DNA of 64,000 nucleotides. Source: Flavobacterium gelatinilyticum (GTDB lineage: Bacteria; Bacteroidota; Bacteroidia; Flavobacteriales; Flavobacteriaceae). Location: contig NZ_CP114287.1 of assembly GCF_027111295.1 (NCBI RefSeq), positions 4,154,001 through 4,218,000 of the forward strand, written 5' to 3'. A model generated the notes under the pieces. It worked only from the letters and a program-made list of their open reading frames with translations, made no database searches and was not told the origin of the DNA. Shown here piece after piece: positions 9,614 through 18,811 of this stretch. Numbering within the stretch: position 1 is the first letter of the stretch; every line of letters begins with the position of its first letter. A program made the translations under genes and the position numbers.

Positions 9614-10647
9614 AAATTGACTCATTTGAAATAAATAATGTAAGTCCTGTTTTTATTATTGCTGAACTTTCAGCGAATCATAATGGAAGTATTGAAGTAG
9701 CTATTGAAACTATAAAGGCAGCAAAAAGAGCTGGAGCAAATTGTATAAAATTACAGACTTATACTGCAGATACTCTTACTATTGATTGTGATAAAGACGA
9801 TTTTTTAATTAAAGGTACTATTTGGGAAGGGAAAAATTATTATCAATTATATCAAGAAGCTTATACTCCTTGGGAATGGCATGCGGAATTATTTAAAGTC
9901 GCCAAAGAAGAAGGTTTAATTTGTTTTTCTTCACCTTTCGATAAGACAGCAGTTGATTTTTTAGAAAATCTTGATGTTTCTGCTTATAAAATAGCTTCTT
10001 TTGAAATAACAGATATTCCCTTAATTGAATATACTGCTTCTAAAGGTAAACCAATTATTATATCAACTGGAATTGCGGAAGAAGCAGATATAGAATTAGC
10101 AATAGATGCATGCAGAAGAATGGGGAATAATGATATTGCATTGTTAAAATGTACTTCAAGTTATCCAGCTCCAATTGAGGAAGCCAATATGTGTATGGTC
10201 AAAGATTTGGCAGAACGTTACAACGTAATCAGTGGACTGTCTGATCATACTATGGGTGCAACGGTTCCAATTGTAGCTACAGTTTTTGGAGCAAAAATTA
10301 TAGAGAAACATTTTATATTGGATCGTTCTATTGGCGGACCTGATGCTTCTTTTTCAATGAATGAACAGGAATTTACTGCAATGGTTAAAGCTGTTCGTGA
10401 AGCAGAAAGCGCAATAGGTGTTGTTGATTATTCTTTAACAGAAAAACAAATAAAAGGGAAAGATTTTTCTAGATCTTTATACATAGTGGAAGATATTAAA
10501 GCAGGAGAAATTTTAACAGAGAAAAATGTTCGTTCAATTAGACCCGGTTTTGGGCTGCACCCTAAATTTTATAATGAAATTTTGGGAAAAAAGATAAATA
10601 CAGATATTGAAAAAGGAGAAAGATTCGATTTAACGTGGATAAAATGA
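9610..10647 (+). CDS. pseI: Pseudaminic acid synthase
   Basis: Condenses 6-deoxy-AltdiNAc with phosphoenolpyruvate to form pseudaminic acid. The 345 residues contain the NeuB TIM barrel (FIIAELSANHNGS near the start, IKLQTYTADTLT, SSPFDKTAVDFLE, KIASFEITDIPLIE, STGIAEEADIE, LSDHTMG, EKHFILDRSIGGPDASFS) and a C-terminal SAF antifreeze-like domain from about 280 (SLYIVEDIKAGEIL). IASFE and GGPDASFS are PseI-like rather than NeuB-like, in contrast to the second synthase at 44865-45905. It overlaps the formyltransferase by 4 bases and the next gene by 4 bases. Confidence 0.95.
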   Translation: MKIDSFEINNVSPVFIIAELSANHNGSIEVAIETIKAAKRAGANCIKLQTYTADTLTIDCDKDDFLIKGTIWEGKNYYQLYQEAYTPWEWHAELFKVAKEEGLICFSSPFDKTAVDFLENLDVSAYKIASFEITDIPLIEYTASKGKPIIISTGIAEEADIELAIDACRRMGNNDIALLKCTSSYPAPIEEANMCMVKDLAERYNVISGLSDHTMGATVPIVATVFGAKIIEKHFILDRSIGGPDASFSMNEQEFTAMVKAVREAESAIGVVDYSLTEKQIKGKDFSRSLYIVEDIKAGEILTEKNVRSIRPGFGLHPKFYNEILGKKINTDIEKGERFDLTWIK

Positions 10648-11915
10648 GTAAGCAGTTAAAAAATTATTATTACAATAGTATTACCAAACATCTGGATTAC
10701 GAACTCTATGATCTTTTATTGAATAATGTTAACGGAATTTTATTTGATTATAGTGATCATCACCTTTCGAATAAGATTACCTTTAAAAAAAAAATTAAAA
10801 AAATAGTTAAAAATTATTTTTTTTGGTTTCTCTACTTGAAAAATATTTCTTTTAAAAAGTATGATAAAAAGAAAATAATCATAAGTAGTTCATATGTCGA
10901 CCTATGTGTAGAAAATAGTATAGTTGTATCACCGCCATGGATTTTTTCTCAGAACGCATTTTGTTCTTGGAAGTTAATACTAATAATTAGAAGGATTAAT
11001 GACAAAATTCAAAGGAAAAGTATTAAAGTTTTATTTTCTCCTGAGTTCAAAATATTAATAGATAATTTTCAAGATGAATTTTCGTTTTTACTTAATAAGT
11101 ATAAAGTAAATGCCCTAGTTTTTCCCAATGATTTAGCTTTTTTTGAAAATTTATCAATTAAAATAGCTAAAATGATTAATATTCCAAGCATAGTTTATCT
11201 TCATGGAATGCCAGCGAGATATAATAGTATTGATGACAATAGAGGGGAATATTTAATTGTATGGGGTAAGGGGTTTAAAGATCTTTATGTTAAGAACGGA
11301 GTAGATGAAAAAAAGATATTAACGTCAAAACATCCTGTTTATTCTGAATTTAAGAAAACAAATCTTAAATCTAATCTAACAAATGTTCTGGTTTTAACTA
11401 AAGCTACCTGTGGTGTTCCGAGTTCATCTTCGGAATTGATACTATCCAATGATAGATCGACAGTTTTATATTATATAGAGTTAGTAAAAAATAATTTGAA
11501 AAAAATGGGAGTCGAAAAAGCAACTTTAAGACTGCATCCCTCAGAAGATCCTAGTTTTTACAGTGAAAATTGGATTGATGAATTTTATGATATAGATAAT
11601 TTATCAAAAGAAGAATCCCTTGCTAAAGCATCATTAGTTATAGGGCCTACCTCTACAATGTTACTTGACTCTATAAAAAAAAATACAAACTATATTTTAT
11701 TTGACCCAGTTGAAGATGGAAAAACTTTAGGAGGAATGCCATTGGTAGAACCTTTTACCGGTGAGTCGTTTATTAAATTGTCTAATGATTTAGAAGAGAT
11801 GATTTACAATATTAAAAATCCAAATGATAATATTGATTTTGAAAAATTGAATAATTTTTTAGAGGTTAATCCTGATGATGAAATAAGAATCACTAAAATT
11901 TTAAGTAATAATTAA
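10644..11915 (+). CDS. Putative GT-B glycosyltransferase, possible nonulosonate transferase
   Basis: I do not recognise the family with certainty. An upstream GTG at 10635 is possible, but the ATG at 10644 gives an ATGA overlap with pseI and is preferred (423 residues). The N-terminal half is basic and AT-rich in codons. The C-terminal half looks like a GT-B fold: VYLHGMPARY (about 190), LIVWGKGFKDLY, TLRLHPSEDP and ASLVIGPTSTMLLDSIKKN, the last resembling the donor-binding region of polysialyltransferase and CDP-glycerol transferase-like proteins. Its place next to pseI makes it a candidate pseudaminyltransferase, but the sequence alone does not prove this. It does not look like PseG. Confidence 0.6.
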   Translation: MSKQLKNYYYNSITKHLDYELYDLLLNNVNGILFDYSDHHLSNKITFKKKIKKIVKNYFFWFLYLKNISFKKYDKKKIIISSSYVDLCVENSIVVSPPWIFSQNAFCSWKLILIIRRINDKIQRKSIKVLFSPEFKILIDNFQDEFSFLLNKYKVNALVFPNDLAFFENLSIKIAKMINIPSIVYLHGMPARYNSIDDNRGEYLIVWGKGFKDLYVKNGVDEKKILTSKHPVYSEFKKTNLKSNLTNVLVLTKATCGVPSSSSELILSNDRSTVLYYIELVKNNLKKMGVEKATLRLHPSEDPSFYSENWIDEFYDIDNLSKEESLAKASLVIGPTSTMLLDSIKKNTNYILFDPVEDGKTLGGMPLVEPFTGESFIKLSNDLEEMIYNIKNPNDNIDFEKLNNFLEVNPDDEIRITKILSNN

Positions 11916-11918
11916 CAG

Positions 11919-11951
11919 TTTGTCTGTAAACAAACTTATAATCTCAATTTG
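11919..11951 (+). promoter_or_regulatory. Possible Bacteroidetes promoter before wzx
   Basis: TTTG at 11919-11922 is followed, after 21 bases, by TCAATTTG at 11944-11951, one mismatch from the -7 consensus TAnnTTTG. It lies in a 60-base gap, one of the few in module A, and 25 bases before the wzx start. A small inverted repeat (AGTTTGT at 11917-11923 and ACAAACT at 11930-11936) overlaps the -33 part. Weak evidence. Confidence 0.3.
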
Positions 11952-11975
11952 TTTTTATTATATTCTTAATTCATA

Positions 11976-13508
11976 ATGCAAAAATCTTACACAAAGAATT
12001 ATCTTAAAATTTACTTATGGCAAATTGTCTCTTTAGTTTTAAATCTTCTTTCAATGTTTATCGTTGTCCCCTATCTTTCTTCTCAGCCAATGCTCTATGG
12101 AATCTATTCAGTTTGTATTTCTTTTTCTATTTTTTTAGCATATGCTGATCTCGGATTTATGGGAGCTGGACAAAAATATGCGGCCGAATATTTTGCCAAA
12201 GGTGATAAAATCGAAGAAATTAAAGTAATTGGATTTACAAATTTTGTTTTGTTGATTTTCTTATTCTTATTTTCAATTTTTTTTCTAGTTTTGAGTCAAC
12301 AACCTGAACTACTTGTAAAGGGAATTGGTGCTTCAAATGAAAGAGATATTGCGTCTTCATTATTTTTAATATTAGCTCTTTTTACACCTACAACGTTATT
12401 GCAGCGATTGCTACAAATGATATTTGCTGTTAGAATGGAAGACTTCATTATTCAAAGAACTAATATTGTTGGAAGTATATTTAAAATAATTTCTGTTTTG
12501 TGGTTCTTTAAAAGTGACAACTATGACATAGTGGGTTACTTCTTGTTTGTACAATTTGTAAATTTTATATCTGCATTAATTACTTTATTTATTGCTAAAA
12601 AACGATATAACTATGATTTTTTAGCACTAATCAAGTCATTAAAATTCAATAAAAATATATTTAATAAAACAAAAAGCTTGGCTTTTACTAGTTTATTCAT
12701 GACTGTCTCGTGGATATTGTATTATGAGCTTGATTTAGCGGTTATTGGTCATTTATTAGGAGCTGAGCAAGTTGCAATTTATGCAATTGGCTTAACGGTA
12801 CTTTCCTTTTTTAGAAGTATTTTAGGTATTCTTTTTTCTCCATTCAATGTAAGGTTTAATCATTTTATAGGAAGTGGTAACGAGTCAACATTAAAATCAT
12901 TTTATTTGCAAATAGTTGTTATAATAGCACCAATTGTGGCTTTTCCTATTATTACTTTCGCAATTTTAGCGGAACCAATTATAAAGTCGTGGGTGGGACC
13001 AAATTATACGTCATCAATTACAATTGTACAATTTTTAGTTTTTTGTAATATATTGGCTTTTATTACTTATCCCACTAGTTTTATGTTATTAGCCAAAGAA
13101 AGGCAAAAGATGCTTTACTTTGTTAACACTTTATTACCTTTTGTATTTTGGATTGGGATCGTATTTACAATTGATACTTTAGGAATAAAATCTTTTGCTA
13201 TTTTTAAATTTGTAGCTTTTGTACTTTCAGGTTTAACATTATATAAAATAATGATTGATTACCTCAACTTAAAAATTTTAGATTCTTTAAGTAAAATTTT
13301 ACTTCCATTGCTTTTGCCCATGATTTTTCTAATCTTTTCATCATTATTTGTAAGGTATTATTTACCTCGAGAAAAATCAAAAGAAAATTTATTTATAGTA
13401 ATATGTACTATTAGTTTATTAATGCTTGTTTCTTTTGGAATACAGTATTTTACATCACAAGATTGGCGAAAACAAATTAATAAAACTGTAAAATTATTTA
13501 GAAAGTAA
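11976..13508 (+). CDS. wzx: Wzx-type polysaccharide flippase (MATE/MOP superfamily)
   Basis: Integral membrane protein of 510 residues predicted to flip undecaprenyl-linked repeat units to the periplasm. Around 12-14 hydrophobic helices alternate with short charged loops. The start (YLKIYLWQIVSLVLNLLSMFIVVPYLS) and the internal ADLGFMGAGQKYAAEYFAKGD are typical of the Polysacc_synt/Wzx family, as is SPFNVRFNHF in the middle. It is the only Wzx in the window and is paired with the Wzy-like protein at 15721-16911. Codon use is strongly AT-rich, as is normal for wzx genes. Confidence 0.88.
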   Translation: MQKSYTKNYLKIYLWQIVSLVLNLLSMFIVVPYLSSQPMLYGIYSVCISFSIFLAYADLGFMGAGQKYAAEYFAKGDKIEEIKVIGFTNFVLLIFLFLFSIFFLVLSQQPELLVKGIGASNERDIASSLFLILALFTPTTLLQRLLQMIFAVRMEDFIIQRTNIVGSIFKIISVLWFFKSDNYDIVGYFLFVQFVNFISALITLFIAKKRYNYDFLALIKSLKFNKNIFNKTKSLAFTSLFMTVSWILYYELDLAVIGHLLGAEQVAIYAIGLTVLSFFRSILGILFSPFNVRFNHFIGSGNESTLKSFYLQIVVIIAPIVAFPIITFAILAEPIIKSWVGPNYTSSITIVQFLVFCNILAFITYPTSFMLLAKERQKMLYFVNTLLPFVFWIGIVFTIDTLGIKSFAIFKFVAFVLSGLTLYKIMIDYLNLKILDSLSKILLPLLLPMIFLIFSSLFVRYYLPREKSKENLFIVICTISLLMLVSFGIQYFTSQDWRKQINKTVKLFRK

Positions 13509-13520
13509 CTTGTTTTAAAG

Positions 13521-14771
13521 ATGAAGAAATTAAAAGTTTTAATTTTTAGTGATTGTTATATTTATGGTGGAAGTGAGAAGTTAGTTTCTTTCTTGTTGAA
13601 AAATGAAATTTTAAAGAATAATTTTTGTTTGTTGTATGGTTACAGAAAGCATAAAGAATATGAGATAGGTCTGCGCAATGAGAGAATTTTAGATAGAAAT
13701 GGGAACTATTCACTAATCTTGCTATCTAACGAATCTTTGTTTCACAAAATTAATCTAACTTCGTTACCCACATTTTTAAAAAATAGTCTAAAAATTCCTT
13801 TTTATTTTTTAGAAAGGTTTCGGATTTATTTTTTATGGAATTTAGTAGTATTAATCTTTTTATTGTTAAGAACTAAACCTGACGTGATACATATTAACAA
13901 TGGAGGTTATCCTGCAGCAAAGAGCTGTAATATTTTAGTTTGGGCAAACTTTTTAAGTTTAAGACGTAAAATAATTTATCAGGTAAATAATCAAGCTAGA
14001 GATCGTGAAAATTTTTTAGAAAAATTTTATGATAAATTTATAAATAGGAATGTTAGTTATTTTATTAACGCATCTAATAAAGCTAAAGAAGAATTAATAA
14101 AAAAGAGAAATTTTGACGAGAATAAAATTTTAGTAGTTAATAACTGTGTTCCTTTGCCTGAAGTAAATTGCAATAGAGAGCAAATTCTAAAAGACTTAAA
14201 TATTCCTAATGACAGTTTTTTGATCGTAGAAGTAGCATTTTTATCAGAAAGGAAAGGACAAAGATTTTTAATAAGCGCATTGGCGGACTTATATCAAAAG
14301 AAACTTCTGCCAAAGGACAAAGTCTATTGTGTTTTTATAGGTAATGGTGAAGATGAAGCATTATTGAAAAGAAATATTGAAGAATTGAGGCTGGAGTCTA
14401 ATGTTTTTCTGTTAGGGTATAAAAATAATAGTGAAGATTTTATTTCTGCTAGCGATTTATTCGTATTGCCATCAATAAGAGATGAGGATATGCCTTTAGT
14501 TGTATTGTCCGCCTTAGGTTATGGCAAACCAATTTTATCTACAAATTTTGCTGGAATTGCACAAGTAATTGAATCAAATTTTAATGGTGTTTTGATTGAA
14601 AATGATAAAAATACATTCATAGAAAGTTTAGCGAATGAAATTCTTCGATTATTTAGTGATCAGGAATTGAGATTGTATTTAGGGAATAATGCCAAAAAAA
14701 GTTACATTAATTACAGTCCTGAAAGTTATGGACAGAAATTAAAAAATATTTATGAACAAATCGATGCATGA
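13521..14771 (+). CDS. GT4-family glycosyltransferase
   Basis: GT-B retaining glycosyltransferase of 416 residues, presumably adding a sugar to the lipid-linked repeat on the cytoplasmic face. The N-terminus has LIFSDCYIYGGSEKLV, the usual acceptor-side glycine-rich loop; the donor domain has VAFLSERKGQRFLISAL and LFVLPSIRDEDMPLVVLSALGYGKPI. The classic E-x7-E motif is incomplete: the first acidic position is present but the second Glu is replaced by Ser. The enzyme could still be active, since that position varies in GT4. It sits between wzx and an epimerase gene, which its 3' end overlaps. Sugar and linkage cannot be told. Confidence 0.85.
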   Translation: MKKLKVLIFSDCYIYGGSEKLVSFLLKNEILKNNFCLLYGYRKHKEYEIGLRNERILDRNGNYSLILLSNESLFHKINLTSLPTFLKNSLKIPFYFLERFRIYFLWNLVVLIFLLLRTKPDVIHINNGGYPAAKSCNILVWANFLSLRRKIIYQVNNQARDRENFLEKFYDKFINRNVSYFINASNKAKEELIKKRNFDENKILVVNNCVPLPEVNCNREQILKDLNIPNDSFLIVEVAFLSERKGQRFLISALADLYQKKLLPKDKVYCVFIGNGEDEALLKRNIEELRLESNVFLLGYKNNSEDFISASDLFVLPSIRDEDMPLVVLSALGYGKPILSTNFAGIAQVIESNFNGVLIENDKNTFIESLANEILRLFSDQELRLYLGNNAKKSYINYSPESYGQKLKNIYEQIDA

Positions 14772-15696
14772 AGATATAATTTTATTATTAGGAGGTAATG
14801 GGTTTATAGGAAGTAATGTAGTAGATTTCATTCTTAAAGATAAGGAATTTTCTTGTTGCAAATTTGTTGTTTTATCAAGACGAATTATTGAAAAACAATT
14901 TGATAATATAGAATATGTAACGGGAGATTATTCAGATATAAATTTACTAACTAGTTTATTTTCTAAGTGGAATTTTACAAAAGTTTTTCATTTTGCTACT
15001 TCTACAACACCTTTGACATCAGGTAGTAATATTTTGTGTGATATCAATGGAAATTTAATTGCAACTATAGGTCTATTGGATATAATGAAAGATTTTGGTT
15101 GTAATTCAATTATGTATTTATCATCAGGGGGGGCAGTATATGGAGAAAAGAATTTAAATAAAATTTCTGAAAATGAAATTTGTGATCCAGTTAGTTCTTA
15201 TGGAGTTGTAAAATTAACAATTGAAAATTATATCAGATTATATAAAAAACAATATGATATTGATTTTTTAATTTTAAGAGTTTCGAATCCTTTTGGCAAA
15301 TTCCATACATCTGAAAAGCAAGGTGTTATAAATATAGCAATTAGGAGAGCTTTGAGAGGAGAACCTATTGAAGTATGGGGGGACGGTACTCAATCTAAGG
15401 ATTATTTGTTTGTTGATGATTTAGTGGAAATTATTTTTCAGCTGATAAAAAATAAAATTGTCAATAAAACTATTAATGTTGGTTCAGGGAAAACTTATCA
15501 GTTAAATACAATATTAGGTATTATTAAAAAGTATCTGCCAGATTTGGTAATAAACTATGTTGATTCAAAAAATACAGATGTAAAAGATTTCTGTCTAGAT
15601 ACTTCATTAATGCATTCATTAGTACAACATAATTTTACACAATTTGAAGATGCGATTCAGAAAACAATTTTGTTTGAGAACGAAAAAAATAATTAA
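14752..15696 (+). CDS. NAD-dependent epimerase/dehydratase (extended SDR)
   Basis: Nucleotide-sugar modifying enzyme of 314 residues. It has GGNGFIGSNV in the Rossmann loop, SSGGAVYGE with the active-site Ser/Thr region, the YGVVK Tyr-x3-Lys pair and RVSNPFGKFH, which together resemble UDP-glucose/UDP-GlcNAc 4-epimerases. The first ATG (14752) overlaps the preceding gene by 20 bases; the ATG at 14764 (8-base overlap) is equally possible. The location among wzx, glycosyltransferases and wzy implies a precursor role for module A. The substrate is unknown. Confidence 0.82.
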   Translation: MNKSMHEDIILLLGGNGFIGSNVVDFILKDKEFSCCKFVVLSRRIIEKQFDNIEYVTGDYSDINLLTSLFSKWNFTKVFHFATSTTPLTSGSNILCDINGNLIATIGLLDIMKDFGCNSIMYLSSGGAVYGEKNLNKISENEICDPVSSYGVVKLTIENYIRLYKKQYDIDFLILRVSNPFGKFHTSEKQGVINIAIRRALRGEPIEVWGDGTQSKDYLFVDDLVEIIFQLIKNKIVNKTINVGSGKTYQLNTILGIIKKYLPDLVINYVDSKNTDVKDFCLDTSLMHSLVQHNFTQFEDAIQKTILFENEKNN

Positions 15697-15720
15697 AAAC
15701 TAATTGTAGAATTAGCTTAA

Positions 15721-16911
15721 ATGGAAGAAGTTAGATATAATAAAATCGCGTTAATATTAGTTTTTCTAATAGTCTTTTTCATATTAATGCATCCCCCATT
15801 TGTTCTTTCGATTTATGTTCCAACGTATATAAGATTGTCACTTTTTCTTTTTATTGTATTATTTTCTCTTTTTACCATCGTATTTAGAAGATATTTTATA
15901 AAAATATATATACCGATACTTTTATTTTTCACTGTTTGTGCATTTTATTGGCTTTTAATAGGTGCTATTTTTGAAGAGATAGTATATACTTTGTTATATG
16001 TCCTATTAGCAATTGTACTAATGGTTAGTGTAAGGAGAAATAAAAGCCTCAGAGGATTGGTAATCAAATTTTATTTTATACTAGTTTTAATTCTTTCTAT
16101 TTTATCAATAATTTCATTTTTAGGGTTCAATTTAGATTTAGTTTCGTATACATTAAAGCCTGTGGGTGAGGGAGATTATGTCTACCAATATTTTCATAAT
16201 TATTTTTTAGGCTACATAAATCCAAAGGTTTTTGAATCTGGAGTAATCGGAAGAGTTTGTGGATTTTTGTTTGAACCAAGCTATCAAGGTTGGTTTCTTT
16301 CTACTAATTTCTTTTTATTATCTAAGTGGATTAAAAATAGATGGTATCTTATTTTGGCTCAGATTATTGTATTTCTTGGAGCCCTAAGTTCTTTTTCAAC
16401 AATGAGTTGGGTAGTGTTTGCAATTGTTTTTGTGTCTATATTGGGATTTAAGTTCATGTCAATTCTAACTGTTAGAGAGAAGACTGCGAACATTATATAT
16501 AGCTTAACACTATTTGTTGGAATATTAACACTATTTACAGTGGTAAGTCAAGACAAATTATTCGAAGCATTAGGGCCTTCTTCTTCTGAAGATAGAACAA
16601 ATAGATTGGATACTTCATCTTTTTTTTTATTTACAGCGTCACCAGTACAATTAATGTTAGGAAGAGGACCAGGTTTTATTGGCAAGAATAGTGATCGTGG
16701 AGAGTCAAATCCAATTGTTAAATCATTAGTAGAGAATGGATTAATAGTGACTGTTTTTGTTCTGATATTCATAATATATTGTACTTATAGATCTAAATAT
16801 TATATGATAGCTAACTTACTATGGCTAAACAGTGTAGTGATTTTATTTACACCATTATTTATTGTAAATGTTTTAGTTTGTAAGTGGTTGGCAGAAATAG
16901 AAGATAATTAA
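15721..16911 (+). CDS. Wzy-like polysaccharide polymerase (polytopic membrane protein)
   Basis: A 396-residue protein made mostly of hydrophobic helices (about ten), with a larger polar periplasmic loop. Loop features FEPSYQGWFLS and LGRGPGFIGKNSDRGESNPIVKSLVENGLI recall O-antigen polymerases and the Wzy/WaaL superfamily, whose conserved loop often ends with a GxxG-type turn before the last helices. Wzy proteins share little sequence, so the call rests on topology, loop pattern and position near wzx and wzz-like genes. It would link repeat units at the periplasmic face. Confidence 0.72.
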   Translation: MEEVRYNKIALILVFLIVFFILMHPPFVLSIYVPTYIRLSLFLFIVLFSLFTIVFRRYFIKIYIPILLFFTVCAFYWLLIGAIFEEIVYTLLYVLLAIVLMVSVRRNKSLRGLVIKFYFILVLILSILSIISFLGFNLDLVSYTLKPVGEGDYVYQYFHNYFLGYINPKVFESGVIGRVCGFLFEPSYQGWFLSTNFFLLSKWIKNRWYLILAQIIVFLGALSSFSTMSWVVFAIVFVSILGFKFMSILTVREKTANIIYSLTLFVGILTLFTVVSQDKLFEALGPSSSEDRTNRLDTSSFFLFTASPVQLMLGRGPGFIGKNSDRGESNPIVKSLVENGLIVTVFVLIFIIYCTYRSKYYMIANLLWLNSVVILFTPLFIVNVLVCKWLAEIEDN

Positions 16912-16931
16912 TTTAAATTCAGAAAAAAATA

Positions 16932-17972
16932 GTGAATAGTAAAAAAATTGCACGAATTGAGACGTTAGACTGGTTGAGAGGTTTAATGGCATTGTCTATT
17001 ATGTTTTATCATGTAAGTGGTTGGGAAGGTTTTCGTTTAGAATCTGATACAATACTTGGAAGGCTTGGAATTTATGGTGTTTCTATATTTTTTATTTTAT
17101 CCGGTTTAAGTATGGCAATAGTATACAATAGTTACATAATTAATTTAAAAACAGCTGTTAAATTTATAATTAGAAGAGTATTTAGAATTTGGCCATTGTT
17201 GTGGCTGGTATGTTTTTATCTTTTTTTTCAATCAAGATTGTCAGGAGAGGGTTGTAGTTTACTAGGTCTGATTTTTAATATAACTACTTTATTTGGTTTT
17301 ATAAAACCATCAGCTTATATGGCTACTGGTTCTTGGTCAATAGGTAACGAAATGGTTTATTATTTCTTAACTCCTGCTATTTTTTCCTGCTATAATTATA
17401 GTAAAATTTTAGGAAATTTATTTCTTTTTATGTCATTTATTATAGGTTTTTTCTTTTCTTTCTACTTGCTGAATCAAAATATTAATCTGAGTGGTCAATG
17501 GTCACTTTATATAAACCCATTTAATAATTTTTTCTTGTATGTAAGTGGTATTGCCATTTATTATAATTTTAAAAGTATTGAGTGTAATTCAGTGTTGGTT
17601 AATTTTTTATTGATAGGTTCGGTAGTAGCTTTTTGTTTTCTTCCTTTTTTTGGAGATCATATTGTATTGGTAACAGGAATAGGTCGAATCTTATTTGTGG
17701 CAATTTGTCTTATAATTGTATTTTGTTTTTATAAGATGAAAATTAATTTACCACCATTTGTAGCTAAACCTCTTGAACTACTTGGACTATCAACATATGG
17801 AGTTTACATATTACATCCTGTAATATATTCTTTTGTGCTAAATTTTTTGAATGTAAAGAAAGGCTTACTTGTTTTGGTCCCATTATTAACGATTTTTATA
17901 TCTTTCTTTCTATACAATTATTTTGAACTGAAATTTATAAACATTGGAAAAAGACTAACTTCAAAAAAATAA
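16932..17972 (+). CDS. Acyltransferase family 3 (OafA-like)
   Basis: Membrane O-acyltransferase of 346 residues, predicted to acetylate a sugar of the repeat unit. It shows the family opening TLDWLRGLMALSIMFYHVSG with the expected His, then FFILSGLSMAI, GSWSIGNEMVYYFLTP and a late YGVYILHPVIY, with about ten membrane helices. The start is GTG at 16932: the first ATG lies inside the conserved opening, so it cannot be the true start. A second, unrelated-looking member is at 43103-44170. Confidence 0.88.
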   Translation: MNSKKIARIETLDWLRGLMALSIMFYHVSGWEGFRLESDTILGRLGIYGVSIFFILSGLSMAIVYNSYIINLKTAVKFIIRRVFRIWPLLWLVCFYLFFQSRLSGEGCSLLGLIFNITTLFGFIKPSAYMATGSWSIGNEMVYYFLTPAIFSCYNYSKILGNLFLFMSFIIGFFFSFYLLNQNINLSGQWSLYINPFNNFFLYVSGIAIYYNFKSIECNSVLVNFLLIGSVVAFCFLPFFGDHIVLVTGIGRILFVAICLIIVFCFYKMKINLPPFVAKPLELLGLSTYGVYILHPVIYSFVLNFLNVKKGLLVLVPLLTIFISFFLYNYFELKFINIGKRLTSKK

Positions 17973-18013
17973 AAAACTTAAATAAAGTCTAATTATAAAA
18001 CAAATAACATATT

Positions 18014-18811
18014 ATGAAAGCAGTAATATTATGTGGCGGTTATGGAACTAGAATTCGTGATGTTGCAGATGATATCCCTAAACCTATGATTCCGATTGGA
18101 GGAAGACCTATTATATGGCATATTATGAAGACCTATGCATCTTTTGGATATCAAGATTTTATATTATGTATGGGGTATAAAAGTGAAGTAATAAAAGACT
18201 TTTTCGTTAATTACGAACTAAGAAGTGCTGATATTAAAATAAAACTAGGCGAAAAAGCTGAGCAAATTATATCAGAAACTAGCCATGATGAAGATGGTTG
18301 GGAAATAACTCTCGCAGAAACTGGAATTAAATCAATGACAGGGGCTCGAGTTAAAAAGATTAAAAAATATATTGGAGATGATCCTATGTTTATGCTTACA
18401 TATGGGGATGGAGTTGGAGATATTGATATAGATGCTTTAGTAGCTTTCCATAAATCTCATGGAAAAATGGTTACTTTAACTGGAGTTAGACCTCCTGGAC
18501 GTTTTGGAGAATTAGGAATTGCTGAAGACGGATCAACTATTACTGGATTTAATGAAAAACCGCAGGCAAGTGGTGGACGAATAAATGGCGGATATTTTGT
18601 GTGCAATAGAGAATTCTTCGATATCTTAAGCGATGACGATGATTTGGTTCTAGAACAGGAACCAATGAAAAAACTTGTTGAATTGGGAGAATTGAAAGTT
18701 TTCGAACATGATGGTTTCTGGCAACCAATGGATACTTCAAGAGAGTATTCTTTATTGAATGAACTTTATAATAATAATCAAGCACCTTGGGTAAAATGGG
18801 AGAAAAAGTAG
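18014..18811 (+). CDS. rfbF: Glucose-1-phosphate cytidylyltransferase
   Basis: Makes CDP-glucose from glucose-1-phosphate and CTP, the entry to CDP-deoxyhexoses. The 265 residues are the normal length. It has GGYGTRIRDVADDIPKPM near the N-terminus (nucleotide loop and catalytic Lys), YGDGVGDIDI in the middle (metal-binding Asp) and FNEKPQASGGRINGGYF. It forms a four-gene cassette with rfbG, a cupin epimerase and a reductase, all overlapping. The 41-base gap upstream has no clear promoter. Confidence 0.94.
   Translation: MKAVILCGGYGTRIRDVADDIPKPMIPIGGRPIIWHIMKTYASFGYQDFILCMGYKSEVIKDFFVNYELRSADIKIKLGEKAEQIISETSHDEDGWEITLAETGIKSMTGARVKKIKKYIGDDPMFMLTYGDGVGDIDIDALVAFHKSHGKMVTLTGVRPPGRFGELGIAEDGSTITGFNEKPQASGGRINGGYFVCNREFFDILSDDDDLVLEQEPMKKLVELGELKVFEHDGFWQPMDTSREYSLLNELYNNNQAPWVKWEKK

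Noticed and set aside
10644..11915. Possible missing PseG encoded by the gene after pseI
   Set aside because: It is about 423 residues, longer than PseG, follows rather than precedes pseI, and its readable motifs resemble transferases of the polysialyltransferase-like type.
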